Positions 15,884 to 24,916 of a DNA stretch of 44,073 bases are shown in pieces. The stretch is from Faecalicatena fissicatena (GTDB taxonomy: Bacteria > Bacillota > Clostridia > Lachnospirales > Lachnospiraceae). Made by a program: the position numbers and the translations under genes. How positions within the stretch are numbered: position 1 is the first letter of the stretch; every line of letters begins with the position of its first letter. The notes under the pieces are model-generated. The model had not been told where the DNA came from. It was given only the letters and a program-made list of their open reading frames with translations, and did not search any database. Location: NCBI GenBank assembly GCA_001028025.1, contig LDAQ01000085.1, positions 1 through 44,073 of the forward strand. The letters run 5' to 3'.

Positions 15884-18800
15884 ATGAAAAAAGGGAAAAC
15901 ATATGTAAAGATGTTATCTATGGGTCTGGCAGTATGCATGGCGGCTTCGGCAGCGCTGCCAGCTAAAATGACTGCAGTAAACGCAGAAGACGTAAATGAG
16001 GATACAAGCTGGAATGCAATCCAGGATGTTGTCTCCAGATATTATGGAGAATGGAATCAGCCGACATACTCAGGATTAAGCAATGGACAGATGCCGGATA
16101 CTGCTTTGCTGGGCAATGGAGACATGGGTGTCGCGTCCGGCGGCAGCAGTAAAGAAAAGAAGTTCTATGTTTCGAAAGGTGATTTTTGGGCGTATGGTAC
16201 TTCCCCAGGTTTACATGAACCTGGAATGTTGTCATTAGGCGGCGTTACGATTCGAGAGAACGAGCAGAAAGAGGAAAATACGAGTCCGAATCTGGCATTG
16301 GATTACAAGAATGCAGCTGCAAGCAGTGTGCACGACCAGTTTGGTCCGGAGAAGGCAGTGAATGGAACCATGACGGATGCCAATGACATGTGGTGTACAA
16401 AAGTCGGCAAGGAACACTGGCTGCAACTGGAGTTTGATGCTCCAATTACTTTTTCCCGCTGGGTAGTGAAGTTTGACGAGGCACTGCGCCCGGGACTGCC
16501 GGATATTGGCGCAAATACAGCGAGCGATTTTCAGCTTCAGATTAGTGAAACCGGGGAAGCAGACAGCTGGACAGATGTATCAAATATTGTAGGAAACAGT
16601 GATGCGGTATTTGATGAAAATCTGACGGAAGCGGTAACAGCAAAGTATATACGAATCTATTTCACAAAGCCGACTCAAGAGACGACAGCAGACAGCAAAA
16701 ACAATCCCCGTGCCAGGGTAGCGGAATTTGAGCTTTATGCAGAAACAAAAGACCCGGAGGAGAAAGGGACGAATCTGGCACTTAATAAGCCGGTTGAAGT
16801 TTCTTCTCAGTGGGGTGGAGAAGCAAAAGGAACTCTGGTAGATGGAAATGACGGTACACAATGGACCACTTCAACAGATGCCATGAATGCGGAGGAACAC
16901 TGGGCGGTTGTCGATTTAGGGGAAGATAAGAATATCGGCTATTGGGTAGTGAAAAATAGTACACAGGCAGGATGTGCTACCAGTGATTTTAAGTTGCAAT
17001 ACAGTAAGGATGGGGATAAGGATAGCTGGACAGAATTTGCTGCAGTAGAAGGAAATGCAGAGACTTTTGTAGCAGGGTCACTTGAAAGTCCGATCAGTGC
17101 GAGATATGTGCGGCTGTCAATTACAAAGGCAACACAGACAGATAATTCATACGCAAGAGTTCTGGAGCTGGAGCTGTATCAAGTTTATGTAGAGCCTCCG
17201 GAACCGTTTTATGAAAAACAGGATATATTGAATGCCGAGATCCAGACAAAGCAGGAGATTGCGGATCTTAATACAGAGATGACAACCTGGGTGGCTTCTG
17301 ACAAGAATGTAATGGTAACGGAATTAGAAGCGAAAGGGAATAAATCAGCGGAATTTGAAGTGGAAACATGGGCCACAAACAATGCATCCAATATCCGCCC
17401 GATTACTGCTGTGAATGATGATACAAGCGTGACATCGACACGCAGTTCAGAGAACCGGCATCCGGATGATCCGGATTCATGGGTTTCCAAGGCAGCGTTA
17501 TCTACGACCATAATCGGTGCGGATATAACAGGAGCTGATTCTGATATGACATCCGGAAAAGGAACCTTAAGCTTCACGTTACAGCCGGATGAGAAGGTTT
17601 ATGTTGTAACTGCAGTCGGAGGCGGCGGAAGAACATATACGAACGAAGGTAAGCTTTGGGAAGGTGAGACGGAACCGGATGCAGAAGCACAGGAGCTGTT
17701 AAGCGAAGTTTCAACGCAAGAAGCTGTTCAGGAACTGAATGCCGAGAGACAGAATTGGTGGAAGGATTACTGGAGTGCATCCTATGTTGATTTTGGAACA
17801 GAAGATGAAAAGCTGAATCAGATACAGAAATATTATTATGGAGCACAGTATATACTTGGAAGCACGGCCAGGGAAGGAAAGGCAGCACCTGGATTATATG
17901 GGGTATGGCGTGTGAACGATACACCATATTGGCATGGGGATTATCATCTGAATTATAACTTTATGTCAGCCTTTTATGGTGTGAATTCAAGTAACAGGGC
18001 GAATTTAAGTCTCCCGGCATCCCAAGTATTATTTGATTATGTAAGTTCTGGGGAAAAACGGGCTGCTTCCACGGCAGAATTAAGAGAAATCAATTCTTCT
18101 ATTGTGGACAAAAATATTGCAGAAGGCGATATTGACCCTGTAAATGGAATTGCGGATGCCATTTTATTCCCAATAGGTATTGGGCCATGGGGTTCAGTAA
18201 CAGACGATAACTATCTGAATGAATGTTTAGGTGCTGGATATAACAGTTATTTATTTACACAATATTATGATTATACATTGGATGAGAATATTCTGGATCA
18301 GGCTTATGATTATCTGAAAAAATGTGCAAATTTCTATGAGGCATGGCTTGTGAAAGAGGACGGACGGTACAACATGTACGGAGGCTGGTGTGAAGGATTC
18401 CAGGGAAAGAATCCGGCGATTGAACTGGCAACCATGCAGAATGTATTTAAAAATGTTCTCTCAATGAGCGAAACATTAGGGGTAGATAAAGAGAAACGTC
18501 CGGTGTGGGAAGAGATTTATGAAGATATTTCTATTAAACCGACCTGGACAACAAATGGAAAGACTACATATGGCCTGGCAGAGAAAAGAATGGATGGTTC
18601 TGGTGGAGAGACAGACTTTGGCCTGTGGGGACAACTGTATTCTAACGTAGTTATGTTGGATTACTTCCTGCCAGGTGACAGTCTTGGCTACTTCTCATCT
18701 CCGGAAGAATTACAGATTGCAAGAGATACTATTGATACCTTTGACAGTAATTCAGCAGGTAACATTGCATGGAACAATGCAAACAACTTCCCGAGGGTCT

Positions 18801-20356
18801 ATCCGGATGCAGTGAAAGCAAGATATGAGATCGATCAGGTTATTAACCATCTGTATCAGAATATTTCTGGTGGGAAAATGGCCGCAAACCTTCGAATCGT
18901 TGACGGCCAGCATGGAGTGGAAAAATCCGGGACGACAGAAGCAATTAACAGCATGATGCTGGCAAGTGATAAAGGAATCACAAAGATTTTCCCGAACTGG
19001 TATCCAGATAAAGATGCAAAATTTGCCAGCTTACGTGCAAAAGGAGCATTTACAGTTTCAGCGGAATACGATGGAACTGCTCAGGAAGCTAAGAACGTTG
19101 TGATTACCAGCGAAAAGGGTGAAACAATGACATTCGTATCTCCGTGGGCTGAAGGCGCTACTGTACGTGATTCCCAGGGAAATGTTGTAAAAACGGAAGC
19201 AGGAACAGTTCCGAACTGGGAAGACGAAAAAACAATCACGTTTGCAACTACAGCAGGAGAAACCTATACGGTAGAAAAAGGTGAGGCTCCGGTTGAGCTT
19301 GACTATAAAGCAATTGATGAAGTGATCGCAGAAGCAGAGGCGATCAAGCAGGACGGATACACATCTGAGAGCTATCAAGTACTGCAGGATGCGTTAAACA
19401 GTGCAAGAGATGCACGCAAGAATGCAACAACTCAGGACGAGCTGAATCAGAAAAAGGATGAGCTCCGCACAGCAATCGATGGCTTAAAGGGAAGCAAGAA
19501 TGTATTGGAAGCCTTCCTGAACAGAGCCAAGCAGCATGTTGAAAACGGAGATGTAGACGGTCTGGTTGAATCTGTGAAGAAGCTTTTCACCGAAGCCATT
19601 GCTGAGGGTGAAGCAGTCATGAGAAATGAGAATGCTACGAAAGATGACTTGCTGAAGGCAAGTCTGAAGCTGATGAATGCGATTCAGGCATTGGATATGA
19701 AAGCAGGAGATAAGGCAGATCTTGGAATGGCACTGGAACTGACCGCTATGATCGACCTGACACAATATGTGGAAGCAGGACAGGCGGAATACCTGGCAGC
19801 GAAAGCGGTAGCTGAAGGTGTTATGGGAAATGGGGATGCTATGCAGCCGGAAGTTGACGCGGCATGGTCGACTCTGGTGGATACCATGATGGACTTAAGG
19901 CTGAAAGCGGACAAGTCCACCTTGTCAGATTTATTAGAAAGCGTGAAAGATATAGACCTCGGCAAGTATACAGATGAATCCGTAAAAGTGTTTAAGAATG
20001 CGCTGGCAAAGGCTAGTGCAGTGATGGTTGATGAAACTTTATCTGTGGATAGCCAGGCTGATGTTGACGAGGCTGTAAAATTACTTGCAGATGCAAGAGA
20101 CGGACTGAAAGAGAAGAATGGTTCCGGAGATAATAATAACGGGAATCAGAATGGCGGCGACCAGAATGGAAATGGACAGAACGGAAATAACGGAAACAGT
20201 CAGAATGGAAATGGTGCACAGAGTAACGGATCAGCAAATCAGAGTATTAAGACCGGAGATGCTACAGGGGTATTTGTGCCAATCATTGGGCTTATGCTGA
20301 GTTTTGGCGCAGCAGCAGTAGCTGGTGGGTTGTTTTTCAGACGGAAACGCAGATAA
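15884..20356 (+). CDS. Wall-anchored DUF5703/GH95-like glycosidase with two F5/8C domains (copy 1)
   Basis: 1,490-residue secreted enzyme. The signal peptide covers about residues 1-34. Residues 41-125 are the first part of an N-terminal beta module (PDTALLGNGDMG; FYVSKGDFWAYG). F5/8C domains lie at about 136-287 and 297-434. The beta module resumes at FYEKQDILNAE (442), so the carbohydrate-binding domains are nested inside it. The (alpha/alpha)6-type domain follows, with HLNYNF (Asn690, Asn692), Glu837 in WCEGF and Glu1013 in HGVEKSG, which align with GH95 active-site positions. FIVAR-like helical repeats run from about 1138 to 1410, then an Asn/Gly linker, SIKTGD, a hydrophobic helix and RRKRR. 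It belongs to the subtype with YNSYLFTQYYDYT, like copies 4 and 5. Expression is predicted from the AraC-type element. Family placement is by motif only, and the substrate is unknown. Confidence 0.85.
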   Translation: MKKGKTYVKMLSMGLAVCMAASAALPAKMTAVNAEDVNEDTSWNAIQDVVSRYYGEWNQPTYSGLSNGQMPDTALLGNGDMGVASGGSSKEKKFYVSKGDFWAYGTSPGLHEPGMLSLGGVTIRENEQKEENTSPNLALDYKNAAASSVHDQFGPEKAVNGTMTDANDMWCTKVGKEHWLQLEFDAPITFSRWVVKFDEALRPGLPDIGANTASDFQLQISETGEADSWTDVSNIVGNSDAVFDENLTEAVTAKYIRIYFTKPTQETTADSKNNPRARVAEFELYAETKDPEEKGTNLALNKPVEVSSQWGGEAKGTLVDGNDGTQWTTSTDAMNAEEHWAVVDLGEDKNIGYWVVKNSTQAGCATSDFKLQYSKDGDKDSWTEFAAVEGNAETFVAGSLESPISARYVRLSITKATQTDNSYARVLELELYQVYVEPPEPFYEKQDILNAEIQTKQEIADLNTEMTTWVASDKNVMVTELEAKGNKSAEFEVETWATNNASNIRPITAVNDDTSVTSTRSSENRHPDDPDSWVSKAALSTTIIGADITGADSDMTSGKGTLSFTLQPDEKVYVVTAVGGGGRTYTNEGKLWEGETEPDAEAQELLSEVSTQEAVQELNAERQNWWKDYWSASYVDFGTEDEKLNQIQKYYYGAQYILGSTAREGKAAPGLYGVWRVNDTPYWHGDYHLNYNFMSAFYGVNSSNRANLSLPASQVLFDYVSSGEKRAASTAELREINSSIVDKNIAEGDIDPVNGIADAILFPIGIGPWGSVTDDNYLNECLGAGYNSYLFTQYYDYTLDENILDQAYDYLKKCANFYEAWLVKEDGRYNMYGGWCEGFQGKNPAIELATMQNVFKNVLSMSETLGVDKEKRPVWEEIYEDISIKPTWTTNGKTTYGLAEKRMDGSGGETDFGLWGQLYSNVVMLDYFLPGDSLGYFSSPEELQIARDTIDTFDSNSAGNIAWNNANNFPRVYPDAVKARYEIDQVINHLYQNISGGKMAANLRIVDGQHGVEKSGTTEAINSMMLASDKGITKIFPNWYPDKDAKFASLRAKGAFTVSAEYDGTAQEAKNVVITSEKGETMTFVSPWAEGATVRDSQGNVVKTEAGTVPNWEDEKTITFATTAGETYTVEKGEAPVELDYKAIDEVIAEAEAIKQDGYTSESYQVLQDALNSARDARKNATTQDELNQKKDELRTAIDGLKGSKNVLEAFLNRAKQHVENGDVDGLVESVKKLFTEAIAEGEAVMRNENATKDDLLKASLKLMNAIQALDMKAGDKADLGMALELTAMIDLTQYVEAGQAEYLAAKAVAEGVMGNGDAMQPEVDAAWSTLVDTMMDLRLKADKSTLSDLLESVKDIDLGKYTDESVKVFKNALAKASAVMVDETLSVDSQADVDEAVKLLADARDGLKEKNGSGDNNNGNQNGGDQNGNGQNGNNGNSQNGNGAQSNGSANQSIKTGDATGVFVPIIGLMLSFGAAAVAGGLFFRRKRR

Positions 20357-20378
20357 GAACTTATAATAATCAAGCTAT

Positions 20379-20406
20379 AAAAGAGGCAGACAAGACTGCC
20401 TCTTTT
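20379..20406 (+). terminator. Terminator of enzyme copy 1
   Basis: Perfect 11-bp stem AAAAGAGGCAG (20379-20389) with CTGCCTCTTTT (20396-20406), loop ACAAGA, beginning 22 nt after the stop codon. Confidence 0.8.
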
Positions 20407-20413
20407 AATGTTT

Positions 20414-20490
20414 CACGAATTTTCTGAACAAAGTTCCAAGGATCTTTGTCAACAATGGTTTTGGAATAGAAAAAAGACAGAGCAGGAGGC
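20414..20490. repeat. 77-bp direct repeat, copy 1 (Rpn-element end remnant)
   Basis: Matches 20859-20935 at 73 of 77 positions without gaps. The second copy lies directly beyond the 3' end of the Rpn-family gene, so this copy is probably the left-over end of another such element. Bases 20491-20620 hold nothing else recognisable. Confidence 0.7.
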
Positions 20491-20620
20491 TCCATTATGA
20501 GGATGATTTTTGTCCTTTCACTTCGATTTTTTCATGGGCTTATGATTCTGAAATTTCTTTAATCATTGTAATATTGATGCAACTGTCATATAATATAAGC
20601 AAAAGAAGGGAAGTGATATT

Positions 20621-20788
20621 ATGACACCATTAACAGTCACCAAATCTATAGCCGAAAACCAGATTGACTATTCAGAGAAGGATTCTTTTGATGCTCTGTA
20701 CCACGAATTGGAAAAAGGAATTCAAAGCATGAAAAATGGTGAAGTATATACCATTGACGAAGCATGGGAGGAAATCGACCGGATATAA
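20621..20788 (+). CDS. Antitoxin-like protein of a RelE/ParE system
   Basis: 55-residue protein, too short for many gene callers. AAGGGAAG lies about 8 nt upstream of the ATG. The C-terminal half, LEKGIQSMKNGEVYTIDEAW followed by EEID, matches the pattern of short antitoxins paired with RelE/ParE toxins, where the acidic tail wraps the toxin. Its stop codon overlaps the start of the toxin fragment (TAATG), the classic operon layout. The toxin is truncated, so the antitoxin is now orphaned. No DNA-binding domain is evident in so short a protein; autoregulation is possible but not shown. Confidence 0.65.
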   Translation: MTPLTVTKSIAENQIDYSEKDSFDALYHELEKGIQSMKNGEVYTIDEAWEEIDRI

Positions 20789-20858
20789 TGCATATGAAAA
20801 AACCCATAAATTATAATATTATCTTGTCGAAGGATGCATTGCAGGATATTAAAAATAC
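20788..20858 (+). pseudogene. Truncated RelE/ParE toxin
   Basis: The reading frame starts MHMKKPINYNIILSKDALQD, a typical N-terminus of ParE/RelE-type toxins (beta strand, then S.DA..DI helix). About 24 residues in, at 20859, homology stops where the 77-bp repeat next to the Rpn gene begins. An open frame continues to 21036 but runs antisense into the Rpn gene, so it is not toxin sequence. The catalytic C-terminal two thirds are missing. It was probably interrupted by insertion of, or recombination with, the Rpn element. Confidence 0.65.
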
Positions 20859-20935
20859 CACGAATTTTCTGTACAAAATTCCAAGGATCTTTGTCAACAA
20901 TGGTTTTGGAATAGAAAAAAGTGAGAGCAGGAGGC
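20859..20935. repeat. 77-bp direct repeat, copy 2
   Basis: Second copy of the repeat at 20414-20490 (4 mismatches). It sits between the toxin break and the 3' end of the Rpn-family gene (stop at 20944), so it marks one end of the presumed mobile unit. Confidence 0.7.
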
Positions 20936-20943
20936 GAGCCCCA

Positions 20944-21879
20944 TCAATCTTTCCAGTACTTCATGATATACGCTTTAGCCTCAGTCTGCTCCAGACCAAA
21001 TTTCTCTGCTACTTTAACTTCAGAGTCCTCCCTTGAAAAGCTCATTTCACGGCAAAAATCTATCAATACCCGTATCCCTTCCAGCAGTCCCTCCTGACGG
21101 CCTTCTTCTTTCACATTCAGCAAATGCTTTTCCTCATCATATTCATAGATACTCACACTTTTCGCCTCCGATCTGTTCTTTTTAAGAAACTCTGCCAGAA
21201 TATCATTCCGGATACATTCTGTAATTGACAGCTCGACTGCTGCCTCAAGACTCATGCTTCCGGCATATTCCCTCACTCTCGCAACGTATTCTGAATAATC
21301 TTTCAATGTTTTACATGTATCTAACAGCTTCTTATTATGCCCCAGGTTTATGTTGAACATAACTGCAGTCAGTTCAAGGGCGTACTCTTGCTCTGGAATC
21401 GTAAATGCATCGGAAAGTTTCAATACCTTCATATCTTCCAATTTTTCAGTGCCATTATAAAAGATTACAAACCTTGGGGTCGGGATTTGTACGACTTTAC
21501 TTCCATACAAGTTTGCATCCTTTGTTATCACCGAATATAAATCTGCCACATACATCAGACAGCGCAGTGGTAGATTCGGACTGTACGTGGACTGATGCTC
21601 ATATAACGTCAGACGGGAATCTATAATAAATGACAGGTCATTCCTCATCGACATGTATATTGCATTTTCCAGAGTATTGATTTCCAGTAATTCAGGATCA
21701 CCATAATTCGTTCCATTCATCGCATTATACAATTCCAGCAATACCCTCTTTTCGCTGAATATCATTTCGAACAGTCTGGATTTGTAGGTACGTTTCACTT
21801 GCATCTCAGTGATGTTTTTACTTGCCGCCACATCTGTTGGCTGCTGTACTGTTTCTTTGTTTTGTGTGTCTTTTAGCAT
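20944..21879 (-). CDS. Rpn family / PD-(D/E)XK nuclease transposase-like protein
   Basis: 311-residue protein of the Rpn (YhgA-like) group, recombination-promoting DNA nucleases of the PD-(D/E)XK fold. The core is DLSFIIDSRLTLYEHQSTYS near residues 85-105, giving the acidic residue and E-x-Q. The next conserved block is LRCLMYVADLYS, then PRFVIFYNGTEK. The C-terminus has the usual EEGRQEGLLEGIRVLIDF segment. The start at 21879 (MLKDTQNKE) is supported by AAGGAGG 8 nt upstream. Such genes multiply in Firmicutes and Bacteroidetes genomes, but their mobility mechanism is not settled. Here the gene separates enzyme copy 1 from a 5'-truncated copy 2 and abuts a broken toxin gene. Bases 21880-22148 hold its upstream region, with a small palindrome CGGGC-TT-GCCCG at 22021, and no other gene. 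Confidence 0.85.
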   Translation of the reverse strand: MLKDTQNKETVQQPTDVAASKNITEMQVKRTYKSRLFEMIFSEKRVLLELYNAMNGTNYGDPELLEINTLENAIYMSMRNDLSFIIDSRLTLYEHQSTYSPNLPLRCLMYVADLYSVITKDANLYGSKVVQIPTPRFVIFYNGTEKLEDMKVLKLSDAFTIPEQEYALELTAVMFNINLGHNKKLLDTCKTLKDYSEYVARVREYAGSMSLEAAVELSITECIRNDILAEFLKKNRSEAKSVSIYEYDEEKHLLNVKEEGRQEGLLEGIRVLIDFCREMSFSREDSEVKVAEKFGLEQTEAKAYIMKYWKD

Positions 21880-22148
21880 ATATCTGCCTCCTTCGTAAAT
21901 TGTGCAGGAGGTTCCTGATACTCTACTATCCATAGCCGAAACCTCTCTGCTGTTTAAAATGGAATTAAAAGCATTGAGATTTCTCGCATTAATATCTGTT
22001 ATTAGAAATGATACCAGATTCGGGCTTGCCCGTTCAGAAGTTTTAGAAATATATTCATGCTTTTAACATATTTTAGCATAATAATTTCCTGGATGCCAGT
22101 CTATTTTTGTTGTGTGTTTAACTTTTATGTTACCGAACCAATGTTGTT

Positions 22149-24523
22149 TTAGATTATATGGAACAAGGACAGAAGAATGCAGAATCAATTGCGGATCTGC
22201 AGCAATTAGATTATGTGTATACGGCATGGGTTCAGCCGACAGGCGATACGAAATATACTGATAAAAGGATTGCAGATGGCAGTATAAATCCAGATAAAGG
22301 GATTGAAGGAGGGCTGCTTTATCCGGCAGGAATCATACCGTTTGGCCAAAGCGCCTGCCCGGGTTTGTATCACAATCAGACAGCGAATGCATCTTATAGC
22401 GCATTAGCCGGAGTAGAATACTATAAATATACAATGGATGAAGAGTATTTACGCGATTATTTATATGATTACCTGAAAGGCTGTGCAGCTTTTTATGAAA
22501 CATGGATGGAACATGATGAGGCGACTGGCCAATATAATATTTACGCTGGTTATCACGAGCAGTCCTGGGGATATAATCCGACAATTGAATTACAAACGAT
22601 ATACTTTATATTTGATACAATTGTGAATGCAAGTGAAACATTGGGAGTGGATGCGGATAAAAGAGAAAAATGGATTGATATCCGTGATAATCTGGCACCT
22701 TTGCCTACTGCTGACTGCAACGGAAAAGAAGTAATTGCATTTGCTGAGAAAAAGTGGAACGGTGGGGATAACTATGAATTTGATTCCTCTCTTGTTAAAA
22801 CCGACGGAAATGTCTGCCAGTTAGACGGAATCTTGTTAGATGGAATGATTGGATACTTTTCTTCTCCTGAAACCTTGCAGCTGGTACGGAATACTTTAGA
22901 TGTTTCGGAACCTGCATGGGCTCGCGGAAACCATTTTACAAGGGTATATGCATCTGCTGTACGTTCCAGATATGATATCAACAAAATTGTTTCGGAATTG
23001 GCAAAAACAATCAATCAGAATATGCAGGCTAATTTACGGATCAAAGATCCATACCATGGTGTAGAAAAGTGCGGTACAACTGTGGCAGTCAATGAGATGC
23101 TGTTATTGTCTGACGAAGGTATTACTAAGCTTTTCCCAAATTGGTATGTTGATAAAAACGCAAAATTTGGGAATCTTCGTGCAAAAGGTGCATTTATTGT
23201 GTCAGCGGAATATGATGGAACTGCACAAGAAGCAAAGAACGTTGTGGTTACCAGTGAAAAGGGTCAAACGATGACACTAGTATCTCCATGGTCTGAAGGC
23301 GCTACAGTACGTGATTCCAGGGAAATGTTGTAAAAACGGAAGCAGGAACCGTGCCGGACTGGGAAGACGAAAAAACAATCACATTTGATACAAAAGCCGG
23401 AGAAACATATACGGTAGAAAAAGGACAGGGTCCTGTAGACCCCGAACTTGACTATGCTGAACTTGACAGGACAATCAGTGAGGCCGAAGCTATCAGGCAG
23501 GACGGATACACACAGGAAAGTTATCAGGCACTGCAGGATGCATTAAATAGTGCGAGAGATGCACGCCAGAATGCAGCAACTCAGGACGAACTGAATCAGA
23601 AAAAAGAGGAACTTCGAGCTGCAATTGATGGCTTAAAGGGAAGTAAGAATATATTAGAGACCCTGCTGAACGAAGCGAAACAGCATATTGAAAACGGTGA
23701 TGTGGATGATCTGGTTGAATCTGTACAGAAGCTTTTCGCAGAAGCTATTGCAGAGGGCGAGGCAGTCATGGAAAATGAGAATGCTGCGAAAGATGATGTG
23801 CTGAAGGCAAGCCTGAAACTGATGAAGGCGATTCAGGCATTGGATATGAAAGCCGGAGATAAAGCGGATCTTGGTATGGCACTGGAACTGACAGCTATGA
23901 TCGACCTGACCCAATATGTTGAAGCAGGACAGACAGAATATCTGGCAGCGAAGGCGGAAGCAGAGGGTGTTATGGAAAATGGCGATGCGATGCAGCCGGA
24001 AGTTGACGCAGCGTGGTCGACTCTGGTGGATACCATGATGGACTTAAGGCTGAAAGCGGACAAGTCCACCTTGTCAGACTTATTAGACAGCGTAAAGGAT
24101 CTTGACCTTGGCAAGTATACAGCTGAATCCGTAAAAGTATTCAAGAATGCGCTGGCAAAGGCAAATGCAGTGATGGATGATGAAACATTTTCTGTGGATA
24201 GCCAGGCAGACGTTGACAAAACCGTAAAATTACTTGCAGATGCGAGAGACGGGCTGACAGAGAAAAAAGGTTCTGGCGGAGACAACAATAACGGGAATCA
24301 GAATGGAAATAATGGAAATCAGAACGGCGGTCAGAATGGAAACAACGGAAATCAGAATGGGAACATCCAGAACGGAAATGTTACACAGAATAACGGATCA
24401 GCAAATCAGGGGATTAAGACTGGAGATGCTGCAATAGTATTTGGGCCAATCATTGGGCTTATGCTGAGCTTTGGCGCAGCAGCTATAGCTGGCGGTTTGT
24501 TTTTCAGACGGAAACGTAGATAA
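22149..24523 (+). pseudogene. Decayed wall-anchored DUF5703/GH95-like glycosidase (copy 2)
   Basis: Homology to copy 3 begins abruptly at 22149 (LDYMEQGQKNAES), so roughly the first 2.1 kb is gone: signal peptide, N-terminal module, F5/8C domains and the NYN active-site strand. The remaining (alpha/alpha)6 part keeps YHEQSW and HGVEKCG. Around 23317 one C is missing relative to copy 1 (GATTCCAG versus GATTCCCAG), shifting the frame to a stop at 23331-23333. The original frame resumes and encodes an intact FIVAR region, Asn/Gly linker and GIKTGD anchor to 24523. It belongs to the copy-3 subtype (PGLYHN, EYYKYTMD, SWGYNP). With no promoter, no signal peptide and a frameshift, it cannot make a functional surface enzyme. 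Confidence 0.88.
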
Positions 24524-24538
24524 GAAAGATATAAAAAA

Positions 24539-24601
24539 CCAAAATAAGTGAACCAACTACTAAAAAAACATCCCCTGTGTTAAAAGAGCATTTACTATAA
24601 T
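24539..24601 (+). promoter_or_regulatory. YesN-type box and promoter of enzyme copy 3 (box 3 of 5)
   Basis: CCAAAATAAGTGAAC (from 24539) and ACTAAAAAAA (from 24559), then CATCCCC and TATAAT at 24596-24601. The A of ACTAAAA is 37 nt before the -10. It begins only 15 nt after the stop of copy 2. Confidence 0.75.
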
Positions 24602-24624
24602 TTATATAAACAAATAACGGAATG

Positions 24625-24655
24625 AAGATCCGCCGCAGTTGTGGCGGATCTTTTG
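24625..24655 (+). terminator. Terminator hairpin in the leader of enzyme copy 3
   Basis: A 12-bp stem (24625-24636 with 24641-24652; core AAGATCCGCC/GGCGGATCTT), 4-nt loop, then TT. It starts about 17 nt after the predicted start of the copy 3 transcript, so it can act as an attenuator as well as the 3' end of the copy 2 remnant. Confidence 0.7.
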
Positions 24656-24752
24656 TAAAAATACATGAAAGATAAAAGCAAAATACTATAAAATTCTGAT
24701 CTGCTGGAAAAGGGTGGAGTATTCGCTGTAAAACCGGAAAGGAGGGAGCGAT

Positions 24753-24845
24753 ATGTCAGTCTGTCAGATACTGGCGGCTGCGGTTCAGGCTGAGCGTACC
24801 AAGGCGATGCCCCTTTTAATAAAAAAGTCCAACGGCACTCCGTAA
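24753..24845 (+). CDS. Leader micro-ORF of enzyme copy 3 (30 residues)
   Basis: ATG at 24753 with AAGGAGGG upstream. The peptide begins MSVCQILAAAVQAERTKAMP and continues LLIKKSNGTP. Without gaps it aligns to the micro-ORF before copy 4 at S2, I6, L7, A13, E14, K17, A18, M19, P20, L21, I23 and K24, while much of the intervening DNA has diverged, so it is likely translated. Its last six residues come from an inserted mini-repeat. It could be a leader peptide for translational coupling or attenuation, or a small functional peptide. No known family was recognised. Confidence 0.55.
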   Translation: MSVCQILAAAVQAERTKAMPLLIKKSNGTP

Positions 24846-24887
24846 CACATGCCTTGCGGGCGGACCCGCAGTAAACTGCGGGACAAT
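24822..24887. repeat. Two-hairpin mini-repeat, copy 2, inserted in a leader
   Basis: About 66 bp absent from the otherwise alignable leader of copy 4. It carries stems GGCA...TGCC and CCCGCAG-TAAA-CTGCGGG and resembles 3325-3387. The insertion replaces the end of the micro-ORF and separates it from the enzyme gene. Confidence 0.5.
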
Positions 24888-24916
24888 ATATGAGAAACAT
24901 TGCAGGAGGAAAGGGA

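Noticed and set aside
20859..21036. Extension of the toxin reading frame
   Set aside because: This part is the 77-bp repeat and the antisense of the Rpn gene, so it is not homologous toxin sequence.
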